A stretch of 64,000 bases of DNA, taken from contig CAZWGA010000013.1 in NCBI GenBank assembly GCA_964633285.1, positions 1 through 64,000 on the forward strand, in the 5' to 3' direction. This DNA comes from 20CM-2-55-15 sp964633285 (GTDB lineage: Bacteria; Acidobacteriota; Terriglobia; 20CM-2-55-15). Made by a program: the position numbers and the translations under genes. Shown here piece after piece: positions 1 through 9,050 of this stretch (positions are counted from its first letter, which is position 1; each line of letters starts with the position of its first letter). The notes under the pieces were generated by a model. That model worked only from the letters and a program-made list of their open reading frames with translations. It searched no databases and was not told where the DNA came from.

Positions 1-1
1 A

Positions 2-1423
2 GGCGTGCGCAAGGCTGATGCCTTCGGAGCCCCGTGTATCGCAGGTGCGCCGGCTCCGCCGCGTGGCGGTGGTCGAGGCGGCGCCGCTCCGGCTGCCGCG
101 CCTGCTCCTGGCGCAGAACCGCCGCGCGAACCAGCGCGCAGTGAAGACTGCCTCTACGCCAATGTATGGACGAGCGCGAACAACGCGAATGACCGTCGTC
201 CCGTGATGGTCTGGATCTATGGTGGCGGCTTCACCAGCGGCTCCGGCGGTCTCGCCTGGTATGACGGCGAGAATCTCGCTTCCAAAGGCCCCGTGATCGT
301 GACCTTCAACTATCGCCTCGGCGCGTTTGGTTTCTTCGCGCATCCCGATCTGGCGAAGGAGTCGGGCAAGAATGCATCGGGCAATTACGGAATGATGGAC
401 GCGATTGCCATGCTGCAATGGGTGAAGAAAAACATCGGCGCTTTCGGCGGCGATCCCAACAACGTGACCGTCGCCGGCGAATCGGCCGGCGCGATTATGG
501 TCGGGGCTCTTGTCGGCTCGCCCCTGGCCAAGGGCCTCTTCCACCGCGCGATTGCTCAAAGCGGCGGTTGGATGGGACTGACGATGGCGAAGATGACGGC
601 TTCCGCACAAGCGCAGGAGAATGGCGCGAAAGCAATGACCGCGCTCGGCGTGAAGACCATTGCCGAACTCCGCGCCAAACCGCTTACTGAACTCGGCGCG
701 CTGGGTGGTTCCGGACTTGTCGTTGACGGCTACGTCATTCCGGAAGATCTCTCACTGACATTCATGAATGGAAAACAAAACGCCGTCGATGTCCTTACCG
801 GCTCGAACAAAGACGAAGCGAATTTCGGCATCTGCGGACAGGGCGCCGGTCTCGCCGCCCGGGGCGGCGGCTCCGGCGGAATGACGCTTGATGCCTTCAA
901 GGCCAACGCGCAGCGCCGCTTTGGTGAAGCGGCCGACGAGTATGTGAAATTGTATGGCGTGACGTCGGACGCAGAGGCCCGCCCTGCGGGGCATATGGCA
1001 TGCGCCGAGGAAATTACCTGGAACATGCGGCAATGGGCCGCGGCACAAGCCAAAGCCGGTAAGAAAGCGTATACGTACTTTTTCACCCGCATCCCGACAG
1101 CGAACGGACAACCATCGCCACAAGGCGCCACGCACACTGCCGAGATTTCCTACGCGTTCAACAACCCGAAGGGACAAGCGACTCAGACCTGGAACGATGT
1201 CGACACGAAACTCGCGGCAACAATGTCGTCGTACTGGGTGAACTTCATTACAAAGGGAGATCCCAACGGGTCCGGTGTTCCGAATTGGCCGCAGATCCGC
1301 GACCTCAACAGCAAAGTGATGGTGCTGGGTGACACTCCGCAAGCCGAGGCCGCACCACCCGCCGACAAGCTGAAGTTCTTCTCGGCCGCTTATCAGCGCC
1401 TGTTGCGTCCCGGCACAAACTGA
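2..1423 (+). CDS. Type B carboxylesterase, 5'-truncated by window edge
   Basis: Alpha/beta-hydrolase of the carboxylesterase type B family (COesterase), hydrolysing carboxylic esters, probably secreted. The reading frame is open to the window edge, and the usual N-terminal ~70 residues of the family lie outside, so the gene starts upstream. Counting from the first in-frame GTG at 5, the family signature EDCLYANVW is at about residues 47-55, the oxyanion-hole loop GGGF at 73-76, and the nucleophile elbow GESAGA gives Ser160. A later NKDEANFG (acid) and GATHTAEISYAF (His) supply the rest of the triad. A Gly/Ala/Pro-rich linker (about residues 14-40) precedes the EDCLY motif; such insertions recur in other secreted proteins of this window. 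The family call is secure, the substrate is unknown. Confidence 0.9.
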   Translation, partial: GVRKADAFGAPCIAGAPAPPRGGGRGGAAPAAAPAPGAEPPREPARSEDCLYANVWTSANNANDRRPVMVWIYGGGFTSGSGGLAWYDGENLASKGPVIVTFNYRLGAFGFFAHPDLAKESGKNASGNYGMMDAIAMLQWVKKNIGAFGGDPNNVTVAGESAGAIMVGALVGSPLAKGLFHRAIAQSGGWMGLTMAKMTASAQAQENGAKAMTALGVKTIAELRAKPLTELGALGGSGLVVDGYVIPEDLSLTFMNGKQNAVDVLTGSNKDEANFGICGQGAGLAARGGGSGGMTLDAFKANAQRRFGEAADEYVKLYGVTSDAEARPAGHMACAEEITWNMRQWAAAQAKAGKKAYTYFFTRIPTANGQPSPQGATHTAEISYAFNNPKGQATQTWNDVDTKLAATMSSYWVNFITKGDPNGSGVPNWPQIRDLNSKVMVLGDTPQAEAAPPADKLKFFSAAYQRLLRPGTN

Positions 1424-1447
1424 GCCACAGAAAGCCCGCGATCGAAG

Positions 1448-1488
1448 GGGCAGACATCGAAGTCGTTTTTAGTTTTGGTGTCTGTCCC
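1448..1488. repeat. Imperfect palindrome (REP-like or terminator hairpin)
   Basis: Arms GGGCAGACA and TGTCTGTCCC pair over nine base pairs with one bulged base, separated by about 22 nt that include T-rich runs. It lies between the convergent ends of the esterase gene and the putative lipoprotein gene. It could be a bidirectional terminator hairpin or a dispersed REP-type element. No second copy with this sequence was found here, so the repeat status is unproven. Confidence 0.4.
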
Positions 1489-1503
1489 TGAATTATCGGA
1501 AAG

Positions 1504-2004
1504 TCACGCAGCCGGCAGCCAGTCGTGCAAGACTCTTATGATCTTTTGCAGCCGATTGGAGGGCTCTTTTACTCCTCCGAGCCTGCGGAGCTCGCATGCC
1601 GGCAGATCGCAGTTCGGCTGAACGGGGATCTTCGTTCGCCAGTAAGTAAAGTTTTTTCCGTCCACGGTTAAAACCAGTTTATCTCCGGAAAGAGAATACT
1701 TATGGAGAAGGGATATCCCACCGGGGCCTCCGATTTCGAACTTGACGTAGTCCCGACCGGGGAATGAATACTTGCCGGACATTTGGGACGTTGGGCCGCT
1801 CATTTCGAAAACTTCGCGCGGAAAAAACTCAAGTACAGTGTACGGGCTTTGCCCGTTTTCCCAGGCCAGTTCGTTCTGTCCGGTAATTTCCCACCACGTA
1901 CCGGCGATTGGATTCTTAGAAGTGCGACGACACGAAATCGTGGAAACAAGCAGAACGACTGCGACAACCACCCCGACGTTTATACGAATAAACGGGCGTT
2001 CCAT
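1504..2004 (-). CDS. Putative secreted or lipoprotein, lipocalin-like
   Basis: 166 residues if started at the ATG at 2004. That start gives a short charged N-region followed by a hydrophobic segment ending at VSTISC, a weak lipobox (residue -3 is not Leu), so it is either a lipoprotein or a Sec-exported protein. The rest is beta-rich, with GTWWEITG near the start of the mature part and alternating Gly-aromatic strands ending in KLVLTVDGK, as in small lipocalin-like domains. An alternative GTG start at 2049 overlaps the toxin stop as GTGA, which would suggest translational coupling but gives an unusually long N-region. No function can be assigned. It lies directly downstream of a MazEF-type pair. 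Confidence 0.6.
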   Translation of the reverse strand: MERPFIRINVGVVVAVVLLVSTISCRRTSKNPIAGTWWEITGQNELAWENGQSPYTVLEFFPREVFEMSGPTSQMSGKYSFPGRDYVKFEIGGPGGISLLHKYSLSGDKLVLTVDGKNFTYWRTKIPVQPNCDLPACELRRLGGVKEPSNRLQKIIRVLHDWLPAA

Positions 2005-2045
2005 TCCGCGACGATAGTCGATCAATCGCCGCCGGTAAAGCGCAA

Positions 2046-2384
2046 TCACTCGCTGGAGCCGGCCAAACCCAGAAAAAGGAGAATCGCGCGATTTAAACGG
2101 ATGATGTCTTCATCGGCAAGACGTCCGACGCGGCGTCCGATCTTCGTCTTCGATACGGTGGTGATCTTATCGACCATTAATCGGCAGGGTACATGCAAAC
2201 CGTTTTCTTTGTCCGGAACCACGGGTAGCCTGAATAAGGGCGCATCGGCCGGATCCGTTGTGAATGCACAAATGGTGATCGAAGCCGTAGCGTCAAACCG
2301 GTCATCCTGCAGGATGACTGCAGGGCGAGGCTTGCCCGCGTAATCCTTCGCGCCGGCAACCGTCCAGATCTCGCCCCGTTTCAT
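2046..2384 (-). CDS. mazF: MazF/PemK-family toxin (endoribonuclease)
   Basis: 112-residue MazF/PemK fold protein, by family a sequence-specific mRNA interferase. Seen: the opening MKRGEIWTV, the strand KPRPAVILQDD, the central ICAFTTDP and the C-terminal VDKITTVSKTKIGRRVGRL, which is the standard MazF layout at normal length. It starts inside the stop region of the upstream antitoxin gene (4-bp overlap, 2381-2384), the usual antitoxin-then-toxin arrangement. Regulation is expected through the antitoxin binding the palindrome upstream of the operon. Confidence 0.88.
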   Translation of the reverse strand: MKRGEIWTVAGAKDYAGKPRPAVILQDDRFDATASITICAFTTDPADAPLFRLPVVPDKENGLHVPCRLMVDKITTVSKTKIGRRVGRLADEDIIRLNRAILLFLGLAGSSE

Positions 2385-2605
2385 TCGCGGGTCCAGTCCG
2401 AAACTGCGTCAATAAAATCCTGATCTTTCCTGGCGTGACGGCCTCTCGATACCACCCCGGATTGACGGTGCGCCTCTGCCGCAAACCCCGGAGAACGAAC
2501 GTCGGGCACCCAAATCTGTATAGGCCGCAATCCTTGCCGGCGCAGCCGGTCACGGTGAGCGGCAACTTTTTCTCGAGTCGCCTTCAGTCGCTTTGAGGTG
2601 GTCAT
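2381..2605 (-). CDS. mazE: MazE-type antitoxin, DUF3018 family
   Basis: 74-residue antitoxin. The N-terminal half carries RDRLRRQGLRPIQIWVPD, typical of the DUF3018 MazE-like family (a short ribbon-helix-helix-like DNA-binding part), followed by PGFAAEAHRQ and an acidic C-terminus ending DFIDAVSDWTRE that would contact MazF. It overlaps the toxin gene by 4 bp. The ATG at 2605 has no strong Shine-Dalgarno sequence. Its promoter region shares about 100 bp with the divergent PQQ dehydrogenase gene. Confidence 0.82.
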   Translation of the reverse strand: MTTSKRLKATREKVAAHRDRLRRQGLRPIQIWVPDVRSPGFAAEAHRQSGVVSRGRHARKDQDFIDAVSDWTRE

Positions 2606-2617
2606 AACACGGACTAT

Positions 2618-2631
2618 GGTTACATGTAACC
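2618..2631. promoter_or_regulatory. 14-bp perfect palindrome, candidate MazE operator
   Basis: GGTTACATGTAACC is a perfect 14-bp palindrome 13 bp upstream of the antitoxin start codon. Autorepression by MazE-type antitoxins through palindromes in this position is well known. The assignment rests on position and symmetry only. A weak minus-strand promoter (TTGAAC, then 17 bp, then TAACCA) would overlap it. Confidence 0.55.
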
Positions 2632-2708
2632 GTGGATATGTTCAAGGCCAATATCCCTCTGCACGGGCACGTGGTAGACTCCTTCGAATTCACGACAGGA
2701 GTTTCTTC

Positions 2709-4547
2709 ATGCGTTATTTCTTAGCGATTGCTTTGTTCCTGAGTTGGTCTGGGACTTCGTTCGCCCAAGTCCGTCAGGTCGACGACTCGATACTCAGGAA
2801 CGCTGCAAAATCCCCGTCCGACGGCGAGTGGCTGACGTACGGTCTCACTTCGGGTGAGACGCGTTTCAGTCCGCTCAAGATGATTGATGCATCGAACGTC
2901 AAGCGGCTTGGCCTGGCGTGGTCCTATGAAGCCGGGGACGGCGGAGGCGACCAGGAAGCGACGCCGCTCGTATGGAACGACACGATATTTGTCGTCACGA
3001 ACTGGAGCAACGTGTACGCGATCGATGCGCGCACGGGCAAAGAGAAATGGCACTGGGATCCTCTGGTGAATCGCCTACCGACACGCGACAAGATGTGTTG
3101 TGGTGTCGTGAACCGCGGACTGGCCCTATATCACAACAAGATCTATGTTCCCGTGAACGATGGACGCCTTGAAGCGATCGACGCCGAGACCGGCAAACCG
3201 ATCTGGGAAGCTCGCGTCGCGTGGGTTCAGAACGAGCAGACACTGACCATGGCGCCCCGCATCGCTAAAGGCAAAGTGATCGTCGGAGCAGCCGGCGGAG
3301 ACCGTCCGACACGCGGCTTTTTCGCCGCATACGATGCCGAAACGGGGCGCGAAGCCTGGAGGTTCTACACCGTCCCCGGGGATCCCGCAAAAGGCTTCGA
3401 GTCGGCGGCCATGCGCAAGGCCGCCGCAACGTGGGATGGCGACTGGTGGAAACTCGGCGGAGGCGGCGCCGTGTGGGACGGCATATCCTACGATCCCGAA
3501 ACCGAACTCGTGTTTGTCGGCACTGGAAACGCCGAGCCCTGGCCTGAGGCGCTTCGCACGAAAGACATCAGCACCGGGCACGACAATCTTTATGTCGCAT
3601 CGATTGTCGCTGTGCATGTGGACACCGGCGAACTCAAGTGGCACTACCAGATGGTGCCGGGGGACGAATGGGATTACGACAGCGTGCAGCAGATGGTCCT
3701 CGCGGATTTGAATATCAACGGCCGGGCGCGCAAGGTCATCATGCAGGCGAACAAGAACGGGTTCTTCTATGTGTTGGACCGCGTCACCGGCGAATTCATT
3801 TCCGCGCAGCCTTTTTCCAGAGTGACGTGGGCCAAAGGCATCGATCAGAAGACAGGACGTCCCATCATTAATACTGAAGTGAAATACGGCGAGGATCCGG
3901 TTCCCGTATCGCCCGGCGGCGGCGGCGCGCACAACTGGTCACCGATGTCGTACAACCCTCAAACCGGACTCGTTTACATTCCGTCGCGCGGCTGGGACAC
4001 GTTCACGTATGCCGTGGATTACGGCTTCAAGCCGGATCCGAATCGTGCCGGCGGAGCGGGACAAACCGGACTGAATAACAATACACGCGGGCTGACGCCG
4101 AAGCCGCCGGGGCCGGCGATCGGTCCGGAACCGCTCGAGGGTGGCAACCTCAGCACGCTGGTCGCCTACGATCCCGTTAAGCAGGAAATCCGATGGCGTG
4201 TTCCGGTGGGCAACAGCCGATACGGCGGAACTGTCACCACCGCGAGCAATCTCGTGTTCCAGGTCGCGCCTGATGGACGCTTGATCGCGTACTCGGCCGA
4301 TAAGGGCGAGAAGCTCTTCGAGACGCCGACCGGCATGCGCAATGGCATGGGTCCGCCGATTACGTTCGCGGTTGACGGCAAGCAGTACATCGCGATGATG
4401 GGCGGTTCAGGTGGTGCGGCAAGCCCGGGCGTCGGTGGCGGTACGGCGACATCACAGAAGCCACGGCTGCTGGTATTCGGTCTCGATGGCAAAGCCGAAT
4501 TGCCCAGGCCCGGTGCAGCCGGTGCGACAACGGATCCGCATCAATAG
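2709..4547 (+). CDS. PQQ-dependent alcohol dehydrogenase-like quinoprotein
   Basis: 612-residue periplasmic quinoprotein of the methanol/ethanol dehydrogenase type. The ATG at 2709 follows an AGGAG about 9 nt upstream and opens a clean signal peptide ending at SFAQ; the longer frame from 2598 would run through the RBS. Seen: an eight-bladed propeller pattern with repeated AIDARTGKEKW and AYDAETGREAWRF tryptophan-docking motifs, the vicinal cysteines C130-C131 (MCCGVVNRG) that form the PQQ-contacting disulfide ring, and PGDEWDYD. There is no C-terminal cytochrome c domain, so electrons must go to a separate cytochrome. It is closely similar in architecture to the protein at 25282-27207. The alcohol or aldehyde substrate is unknown. 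Confidence 0.88.
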   Translation: MRYFLAIALFLSWSGTSFAQVRQVDDSILRNAAKSPSDGEWLTYGLTSGETRFSPLKMIDASNVKRLGLAWSYEAGDGGGDQEATPLVWNDTIFVVTNWSNVYAIDARTGKEKWHWDPLVNRLPTRDKMCCGVVNRGLALYHNKIYVPVNDGRLEAIDAETGKPIWEARVAWVQNEQTLTMAPRIAKGKVIVGAAGGDRPTRGFFAAYDAETGREAWRFYTVPGDPAKGFESAAMRKAAATWDGDWWKLGGGGAVWDGISYDPETELVFVGTGNAEPWPEALRTKDISTGHDNLYVASIVAVHVDTGELKWHYQMVPGDEWDYDSVQQMVLADLNINGRARKVIMQANKNGFFYVLDRVTGEFISAQPFSRVTWAKGIDQKTGRPIINTEVKYGEDPVPVSPGGGGAHNWSPMSYNPQTGLVYIPSRGWDTFTYAVDYGFKPDPNRAGGAGQTGLNNNTRGLTPKPPGPAIGPEPLEGGNLSTLVAYDPVKQEIRWRVPVGNSRYGGTVTTASNLVFQVAPDGRLIAYSADKGEKLFETPTGMRNGMGPPITFAVDGKQYIAMMGGSGGAASPGVGGGTATSQKPRLLVFGLDGKAELPRPGAAGATTDPHQ

Positions 4548-4594
4548 GTTGTAACAATCGGGGCATCCCAGACGTTTAGACGTCGGAGAGCGTA

Positions 4595-5119
4595 ATGTCT
4601 ACAGCGGTGGTGCCCGAGTTGAGCCATGAATCGCAGAGTCCGGATTTTGAAGCCATCTTCCGGTTGTACTCGCCGATGGTCTACCGAACCGCCCGGGCCG
4701 TCACCGGCAATCGGGAAGATGCGGAAGATATCGTTCAAACAATCTTCCTCAAATTGATCCGGCGCGAATATCCTCCGGATCTTCGAAAGAATCCCAGGGC
4801 CTATCTGTATCGCGCCGCGGTAAACAGATCGCTGGACGTGATTCGAGCCCGGCGCAGACACGCATTGGTCCATGCGGTCGAGGATCTGGAAATTCCCGCC
4901 GCGCAAACAAACGAAGCACATCAACGTCTGCACGACGTTTTGGCTCAACTCGACTCGAAGGCCGCCGAGATTCTGATCCTGCGTTACGTTCACGATTACA
5001 GCGATGCGGAAATCTCAAACTTGCTCGGCAAATCACGCAGCGCCATTGCAGTGCGATTGTTCCGACTGCGGGCCCGCTTGAAGAAACTGCTCCGCGAACC
5101 TCTGGGAGAAAAGCCATGA
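4595..5119 (+). CDS. ECF-type RNA polymerase sigma factor
   Basis: 174 residues, a normal ECF size. Region 2 is at about 20-85 (FRLYSPMVYRTARAVTGN, then DAEDIVQTIFLKLI) and region 4 at about 110-170, with the helix-turn-helix DYSDAEISNLLGKSRSAIAV. A GGAGAG sequence sits 4 nt before the ATG. Its stop overlaps the start of the downstream FecR-domain gene as ATGA, the standard sigma/anti-sigma coupling. It starts only 47 bp after the PQQ dehydrogenase stop and may be co-transcribed with it. The regulon cannot be read from the window. Confidence 0.92.
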   Translation: MSTAVVPELSHESQSPDFEAIFRLYSPMVYRTARAVTGNREDAEDIVQTIFLKLIRREYPPDLRKNPRAYLYRAAVNRSLDVIRARRRHALVHAVEDLEIPAAQTNEAHQRLHDVLAQLDSKAAEILILRYVHDYSDAEISNLLGKSRSAIAVRLFRLRARLKKLLREPLGEKP

Positions 5120-6726
5120 AACCTGAAGAACCCCTTGGCGATTATCTGCGCGAGCGTAAGCCTGCGGCTGACGAAGAACACTCGGCGCTCGACCGCGTAT
5201 GGGATGGACTGCGTTCCGATGCCACAAACGCTTCGAACGAGCTCACGCGCGACTTTCAACAGCAGCAGCCCCATGCCGGCTCCATGAAATGGATTGCTGC
5301 AGCCGCGATTATTATTTTTGCGATCGCGCTGCCGCCCATCTTCATTCGTTATTTTTCACCGAATGAGTCGCCAGCGCTCATGGAAGCCGTTAATACGCAG
5401 CCGATCAAATATGGTGAAGTCGTGCGTACGGATGCCGGCTCGGGGTCCGTGCTCTCGCTGTCTGACGGATCGCGAGTCGAGATGCGGGCGAATTCCGAAC
5501 TGACGCTGGACGCGGCAATCGACGGCCTGCGAATTCATCTGAATCGCGGAAGCGTTATCGTGAACGCTGCGAAACAGCGAAACGGCCATCTCTATGTTCA
5601 GACGAGAGACGTAACCGTGTCCGTGATCGGCACGGTGTTTCTCGTCAATGCGGAGGTCTCGGGCTCTCGAGTCGCCGTCATTCAAGGTGAAGTCCGCGTG
5701 CAAAAGGGCGTCACCGAACAGAAACTACTCTCCGGCGAGCAGGTGGCGACCGATCCTTCGATGCAATCGCAGCCCGTCAGTGAAGAAATTGCCTGGAGCC
5801 GCAACGCCGAAACCCATCTTGCCCTGCTGCAGCAGACAAAGGCAGCGCCTCGTCTGGAATTTGAAGTCGTATCGATCCGCCGGGAAACGCCGCCGCCTCG
5901 CGATCAGGTGCTGTCCGCAGAACTGACAGGATTCGGTTGCCAGGGAGTGGATGGCGTGCGGCGCGCTCCTCTCGGCCAGTTGCCGAACGCGGCTGCAAAA
6001 GGAAGATGCATGGGACGCATGACCGCTCTTCCCGTTCTTATCGGGTATGCCTACGATGTTTTTCCGCGCCGCGTACGCGAAGCTCCGGACTGGCGCGAGC
6101 CGGGACAGCCGCTGGACTGGGGGTTTCAGATCGAAGCCAAAGCCGAGAATCCTTCAACAGCGACTCTCGCCGACCTCCGGGAGATGCTGCAGCACATGCT
6201 CGAAGATCGGTTCAAACTTCGGTTCCATCGCGCGACAACGGATTGTCAGGGATACGCGCTCACCGTCGCGGACAAGGTACACACGCTCACTCCGGACTCC
6301 GGTGATGAAGAACCTCCGCGGACGATTGCTCAAAACAGAAACAGGCAAATCCTTAAAGGAAAGTCTTCCATCGAGAGCCTGGCGAATGCGCTGACAGGTT
6401 TTGCCGGGATGCCTGTGATCGACAGAACATCACTCACCGGTATTTACAATTACAGTTTGACGCTGAATCGCGTGTTTACTGCGCCCTCTGGAAACACTCC
6501 GCCGCCAGACGGGCGGCCGAATCCTCTAGCTGGGGGAGTATGCGGCGGCACCAACACGCCGCGAGGTCCACGCCAGAATCAATCGGGAGAAATTCTGGAG
6601 ATCGTTGGATACGATCCACCGGTTACCAAAGCCGTCGAAGATCAACTCGGTCTTCGAATGGAATCCGGCAAAATCCCCGTTGAGACGATCGTTGTGGATC
6701 ACGCCGAGAAGCCGCCGTTGAATTAG
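5116..6726 (+). CDS. FecR anti-sigma domain fused to TIGR03435 domain
   Basis: 536 residues. Residues ~1-55 form a short cytosolic part (anti-sigma-like, DYLRERK). One membrane helix lies at ~56-77 (IAAAAIIIFAIALPPIF). A FecR domain follows at ~90-215 (GEVVRTDAGSGSVLSLSDGS, VIGTVFLVNAE, VIQGEVRVQKG). From ~255 to the end there is a TIGR03435 domain: FEVVSIRRETPP, LREMLQHMLEDRFKLRFHR, and the closing VDHAEKPPLN. FecR proteins normally sense through a TonB-dependent receptor, but none is present. The TIGR03435 domain, of unknown function, occupies the external C-terminal position. The gene is translationally coupled to the ECF sigma gene, so a transmembrane regulator of that sigma factor is the best inference. 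Confidence 0.85.
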   Translation: MKPEEPLGDYLRERKPAADEEHSALDRVWDGLRSDATNASNELTRDFQQQQPHAGSMKWIAAAAIIIFAIALPPIFIRYFSPNESPALMEAVNTQPIKYGEVVRTDAGSGSVLSLSDGSRVEMRANSELTLDAAIDGLRIHLNRGSVIVNAAKQRNGHLYVQTRDVTVSVIGTVFLVNAEVSGSRVAVIQGEVRVQKGVTEQKLLSGEQVATDPSMQSQPVSEEIAWSRNAETHLALLQQTKAAPRLEFEVVSIRRETPPPRDQVLSAELTGFGCQGVDGVRRAPLGQLPNAAAKGRCMGRMTALPVLIGYAYDVFPRRVREAPDWREPGQPLDWGFQIEAKAENPSTATLADLREMLQHMLEDRFKLRFHRATTDCQGYALTVADKVHTLTPDSGDEEPPRTIAQNRNRQILKGKSSIESLANALTGFAGMPVIDRTSLTGIYNYSLTLNRVFTAPSGNTPPPDGRPNPLAGGVCGGTNTPRGPRQNQSGEILEIVGYDPPVTKAVEDQLGLRMESGKIPVETIVVDHAEKPPLN

Positions 6727-6753
6727 CCCGCATTGATGCCGGACTTCTGCGCC

Positions 6754-8946
6754 TTACGGCTTCAGCGGCCTGTCCGGATGGAGCAACTCATCGACGACCC
6801 ATCCCGCGGAATGAACTTCGCTCGCGATCGTCAGCGCGAATCGAATGTCGGTACTCAGAGCGCGGCCGGCTTTTTCGCTGTAAGTCCAGTCGCTGACCAT
6901 GCCTTCTTCATTGCCGTCGAAGATCAAGCCGACAATCTCAAGCGATCGATTCAGTATGGCGCTGCCGGAATTTCCCCCCGTAATGTCATTCGTGCTGACG
7001 AAATCGACCGGAAGTGAAGCATATTTACGGCGAAAGTCGGCCGGACTGATCGCTTGATGCCACGCCGAAAGCTTGTGGGGCACCTCAAAGTCGCCTTTGT
7101 TTCCGCGCGACTGCGCCAGCGTGAACATTTCTCCAAATCGAGTTGTGAACGGCACGGGTTTGCCCTGAGCACTGGTGTATCCGGCCACGCGTCCATACGT
7201 GACGCGAAGGGTGAAGTTGGCGTCCGGATACATGGTGGTTCCCTTCCATGCAGTGAGAGCCCGCGCGAAACGCGACCGGTTCTGGAGGATCTTCTCGTTG
7301 AGCACACGCACGCGTTGACGTTGATCCTTTATTGAAGGCATGAGATCGCGGGCGAATACAATGGCGGGATCCATCGAGGCTTCGAATGCCGAGGGCTGGG
7401 CCTCGGAGAGTTGTTTTCGGAGATCGAGCGAACCGATCCGCGTTTCGGCAATAATCGAATGGGCCATCATTCGCGGAGCCGCCTGCGGCATCCGGGTTCG
7501 CAAGCGCTGGACGGCGGCAATCTGCTTCGATTGCGGAAGGGCGAGAGCGCGCTCGAATCCGATGGCCAGCAGTTCTTCGTCGAGATCCGTGATTGTGGGA
7601 TCGTCGTTCAGCAATCCCTGTTTGACATCCGGCCAGTTGCGCTCCTGAAAACCGGGTTCGCGTTCGCGGTCGGAAGTCTTGGCGCGTTCAAGGGCGAATT
7701 CGTACAAACCGGCCGCGTAGCCGGCGAAGTCGGAACGCTGAATCCAGCTTAATGCGGCGTCGAGATCGGCATTCGCTTCGACATCATCTTTATAAACGAG
7801 CGCCTGCGCATCCAGTACGCCGCCATATTCCTTCTTCAGATCCGGATGCGTATTCAGAAATGCCATCAGATCGCGCTCACGCCGCTGCCGCTCACTCAAA
7901 ACATTGGTCGAACGCAATGCTGCCAGTGTGTCCTGATCTTTCTTAAGCTCGTTAGCCAACCCGAAAATCTGGCTCTGAAGCACGACCTGGTTTTTCGGAT
8001 TCATCGCCGCGTATTTGCGCAACAGCGCCAATTGAGTCTCGGTGTCACGAATCCGATCCGGAATTCCTTTCCGGATGTTGTATTCGGCGGAGAAACTCTC
8101 GCGATAGCGGTTCGTGTTGCCGGGATTGCCGGACACCAACGTCATGTCGCCTTCTTTCACACCGGCCATCGAAACATGCAGGTAATGATCAGGCCGGAAG
8201 GGCACATGCGATGCATCGTATTCGCCGTAACTTCCGTCCGTGCCCTGGTACGCGCGGAGGATGGAAATGTCGGAGACGTAACGGGGGAACCGGAAGTTCA
8301 TCTCGTCTCCGCCGAAGTATCCAAGTTGTTTTTCCGGCGCGTAAACCAGACGGATATCCTTGAACTCTTCATACGTGATCAGAAGTAAACGGGCGCCGCT
8401 GTTGAAATCGACAACGTCGCATGCAAAGCGGTCGCCTTTCTGCGATCGGCATGCGCGTTCGAGATCGGAACGCGCTGCCTGCCGTACACGCTGAACTTCG
8501 GTTATGTTCATCTCCGGCCTCACGCCGGCGTTCACCTCCGCCGTAACATCGCGGGACTCGCGCTCGATCTGCGCGCGGAACCGCTTGCACGGAAGCTCCT
8601 CAGCCGGAGCCTTCGCAGTGAAACCTTCTTCAATAAGGTTGTCGGCGCGTGCCTTGTTTTGTTCGGCGAGCGTTGATGTCTGGATGCAGTCGAGCGCGAC
8701 ATGGTGATTGGTAAGGATCAATCCATTCGCCGAAGCGAATGTCCCGGTGCCGCCGCTGCGCGCCGAGAGAAGCCGCACTGGCGCGCTCTGAAGATTTTGC
8801 GTGTCCTTTGCGGTGAGCTTCACGCCGTATTTGGCGGCAATCGCATCGAGCGGAAGCTGGTCGATTCGCCACATCCCTTCGTCGGCCCACATCACGGCGC
8901 CGGACACAACAAGGGCACCCACAATCATGATTTTGATTTGCGTCAT
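6754..8946 (-). CDS. S46 family dipeptidyl-peptidase (DPP7-like)
   Basis: 730 residues, standard for S46 peptidases, which remove dipeptides from oligopeptides in the periplasm. The ATG at 8946 opens a signal peptide ending at VMWA before DEGMW, a conserved mature N-terminus of the family; the longer frame to 9156 would cross the divergent gene. Seen: LILTNHHVALDCIQ with the catalytic His (about His82), and TGGNSGSAILN with the catalytic Ser near residue 650. FDGNEEGM follows; a Gly at this position is the DPP7-type feature associated with hydrophobic P1 residues, whereas DPP11 has Arg. It is divergent from the cyanophycinase-like gene across ~100 bp of shared promoter region. Family certain, specificity inferred. 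Confidence 0.92.
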   Translation of the reverse strand: MTQIKIMIVGALVVSGAVMWADEGMWRIDQLPLDAIAAKYGVKLTAKDTQNLQSAPVRLLSARSGGTGTFASANGLILTNHHVALDCIQTSTLAEQNKARADNLIEEGFTAKAPAEELPCKRFRAQIERESRDVTAEVNAGVRPEMNITEVQRVRQAARSDLERACRSQKGDRFACDVVDFNSGARLLLITYEEFKDIRLVYAPEKQLGYFGGDEMNFRFPRYVSDISILRAYQGTDGSYGEYDASHVPFRPDHYLHVSMAGVKEGDMTLVSGNPGNTNRYRESFSAEYNIRKGIPDRIRDTETQLALLRKYAAMNPKNQVVLQSQIFGLANELKKDQDTLAALRSTNVLSERQRRERDLMAFLNTHPDLKKEYGGVLDAQALVYKDDVEANADLDAALSWIQRSDFAGYAAGLYEFALERAKTSDREREPGFQERNWPDVKQGLLNDDPTITDLDEELLAIGFERALALPQSKQIAAVQRLRTRMPQAAPRMMAHSIIAETRIGSLDLRKQLSEAQPSAFEASMDPAIVFARDLMPSIKDQRQRVRVLNEKILQNRSRFARALTAWKGTTMYPDANFTLRVTYGRVAGYTSAQGKPVPFTTRFGEMFTLAQSRGNKGDFEVPHKLSAWHQAISPADFRRKYASLPVDFVSTNDITGGNSGSAILNRSLEIVGLIFDGNEEGMVSDWTYSEKAGRALSTDIRFALTIASEVHSAGWVVDELLHPDRPLKP

Positions 8947-9050
8947 AAATGAAAACGTTACCTTTACTGGCGGGCAATGGCAAGTTGCGTAAAAAATGTA
9001 CGCGAATCGGCGTGACGAAAGTAGAATCCCGTCCCATCGGAGGGAACAAG

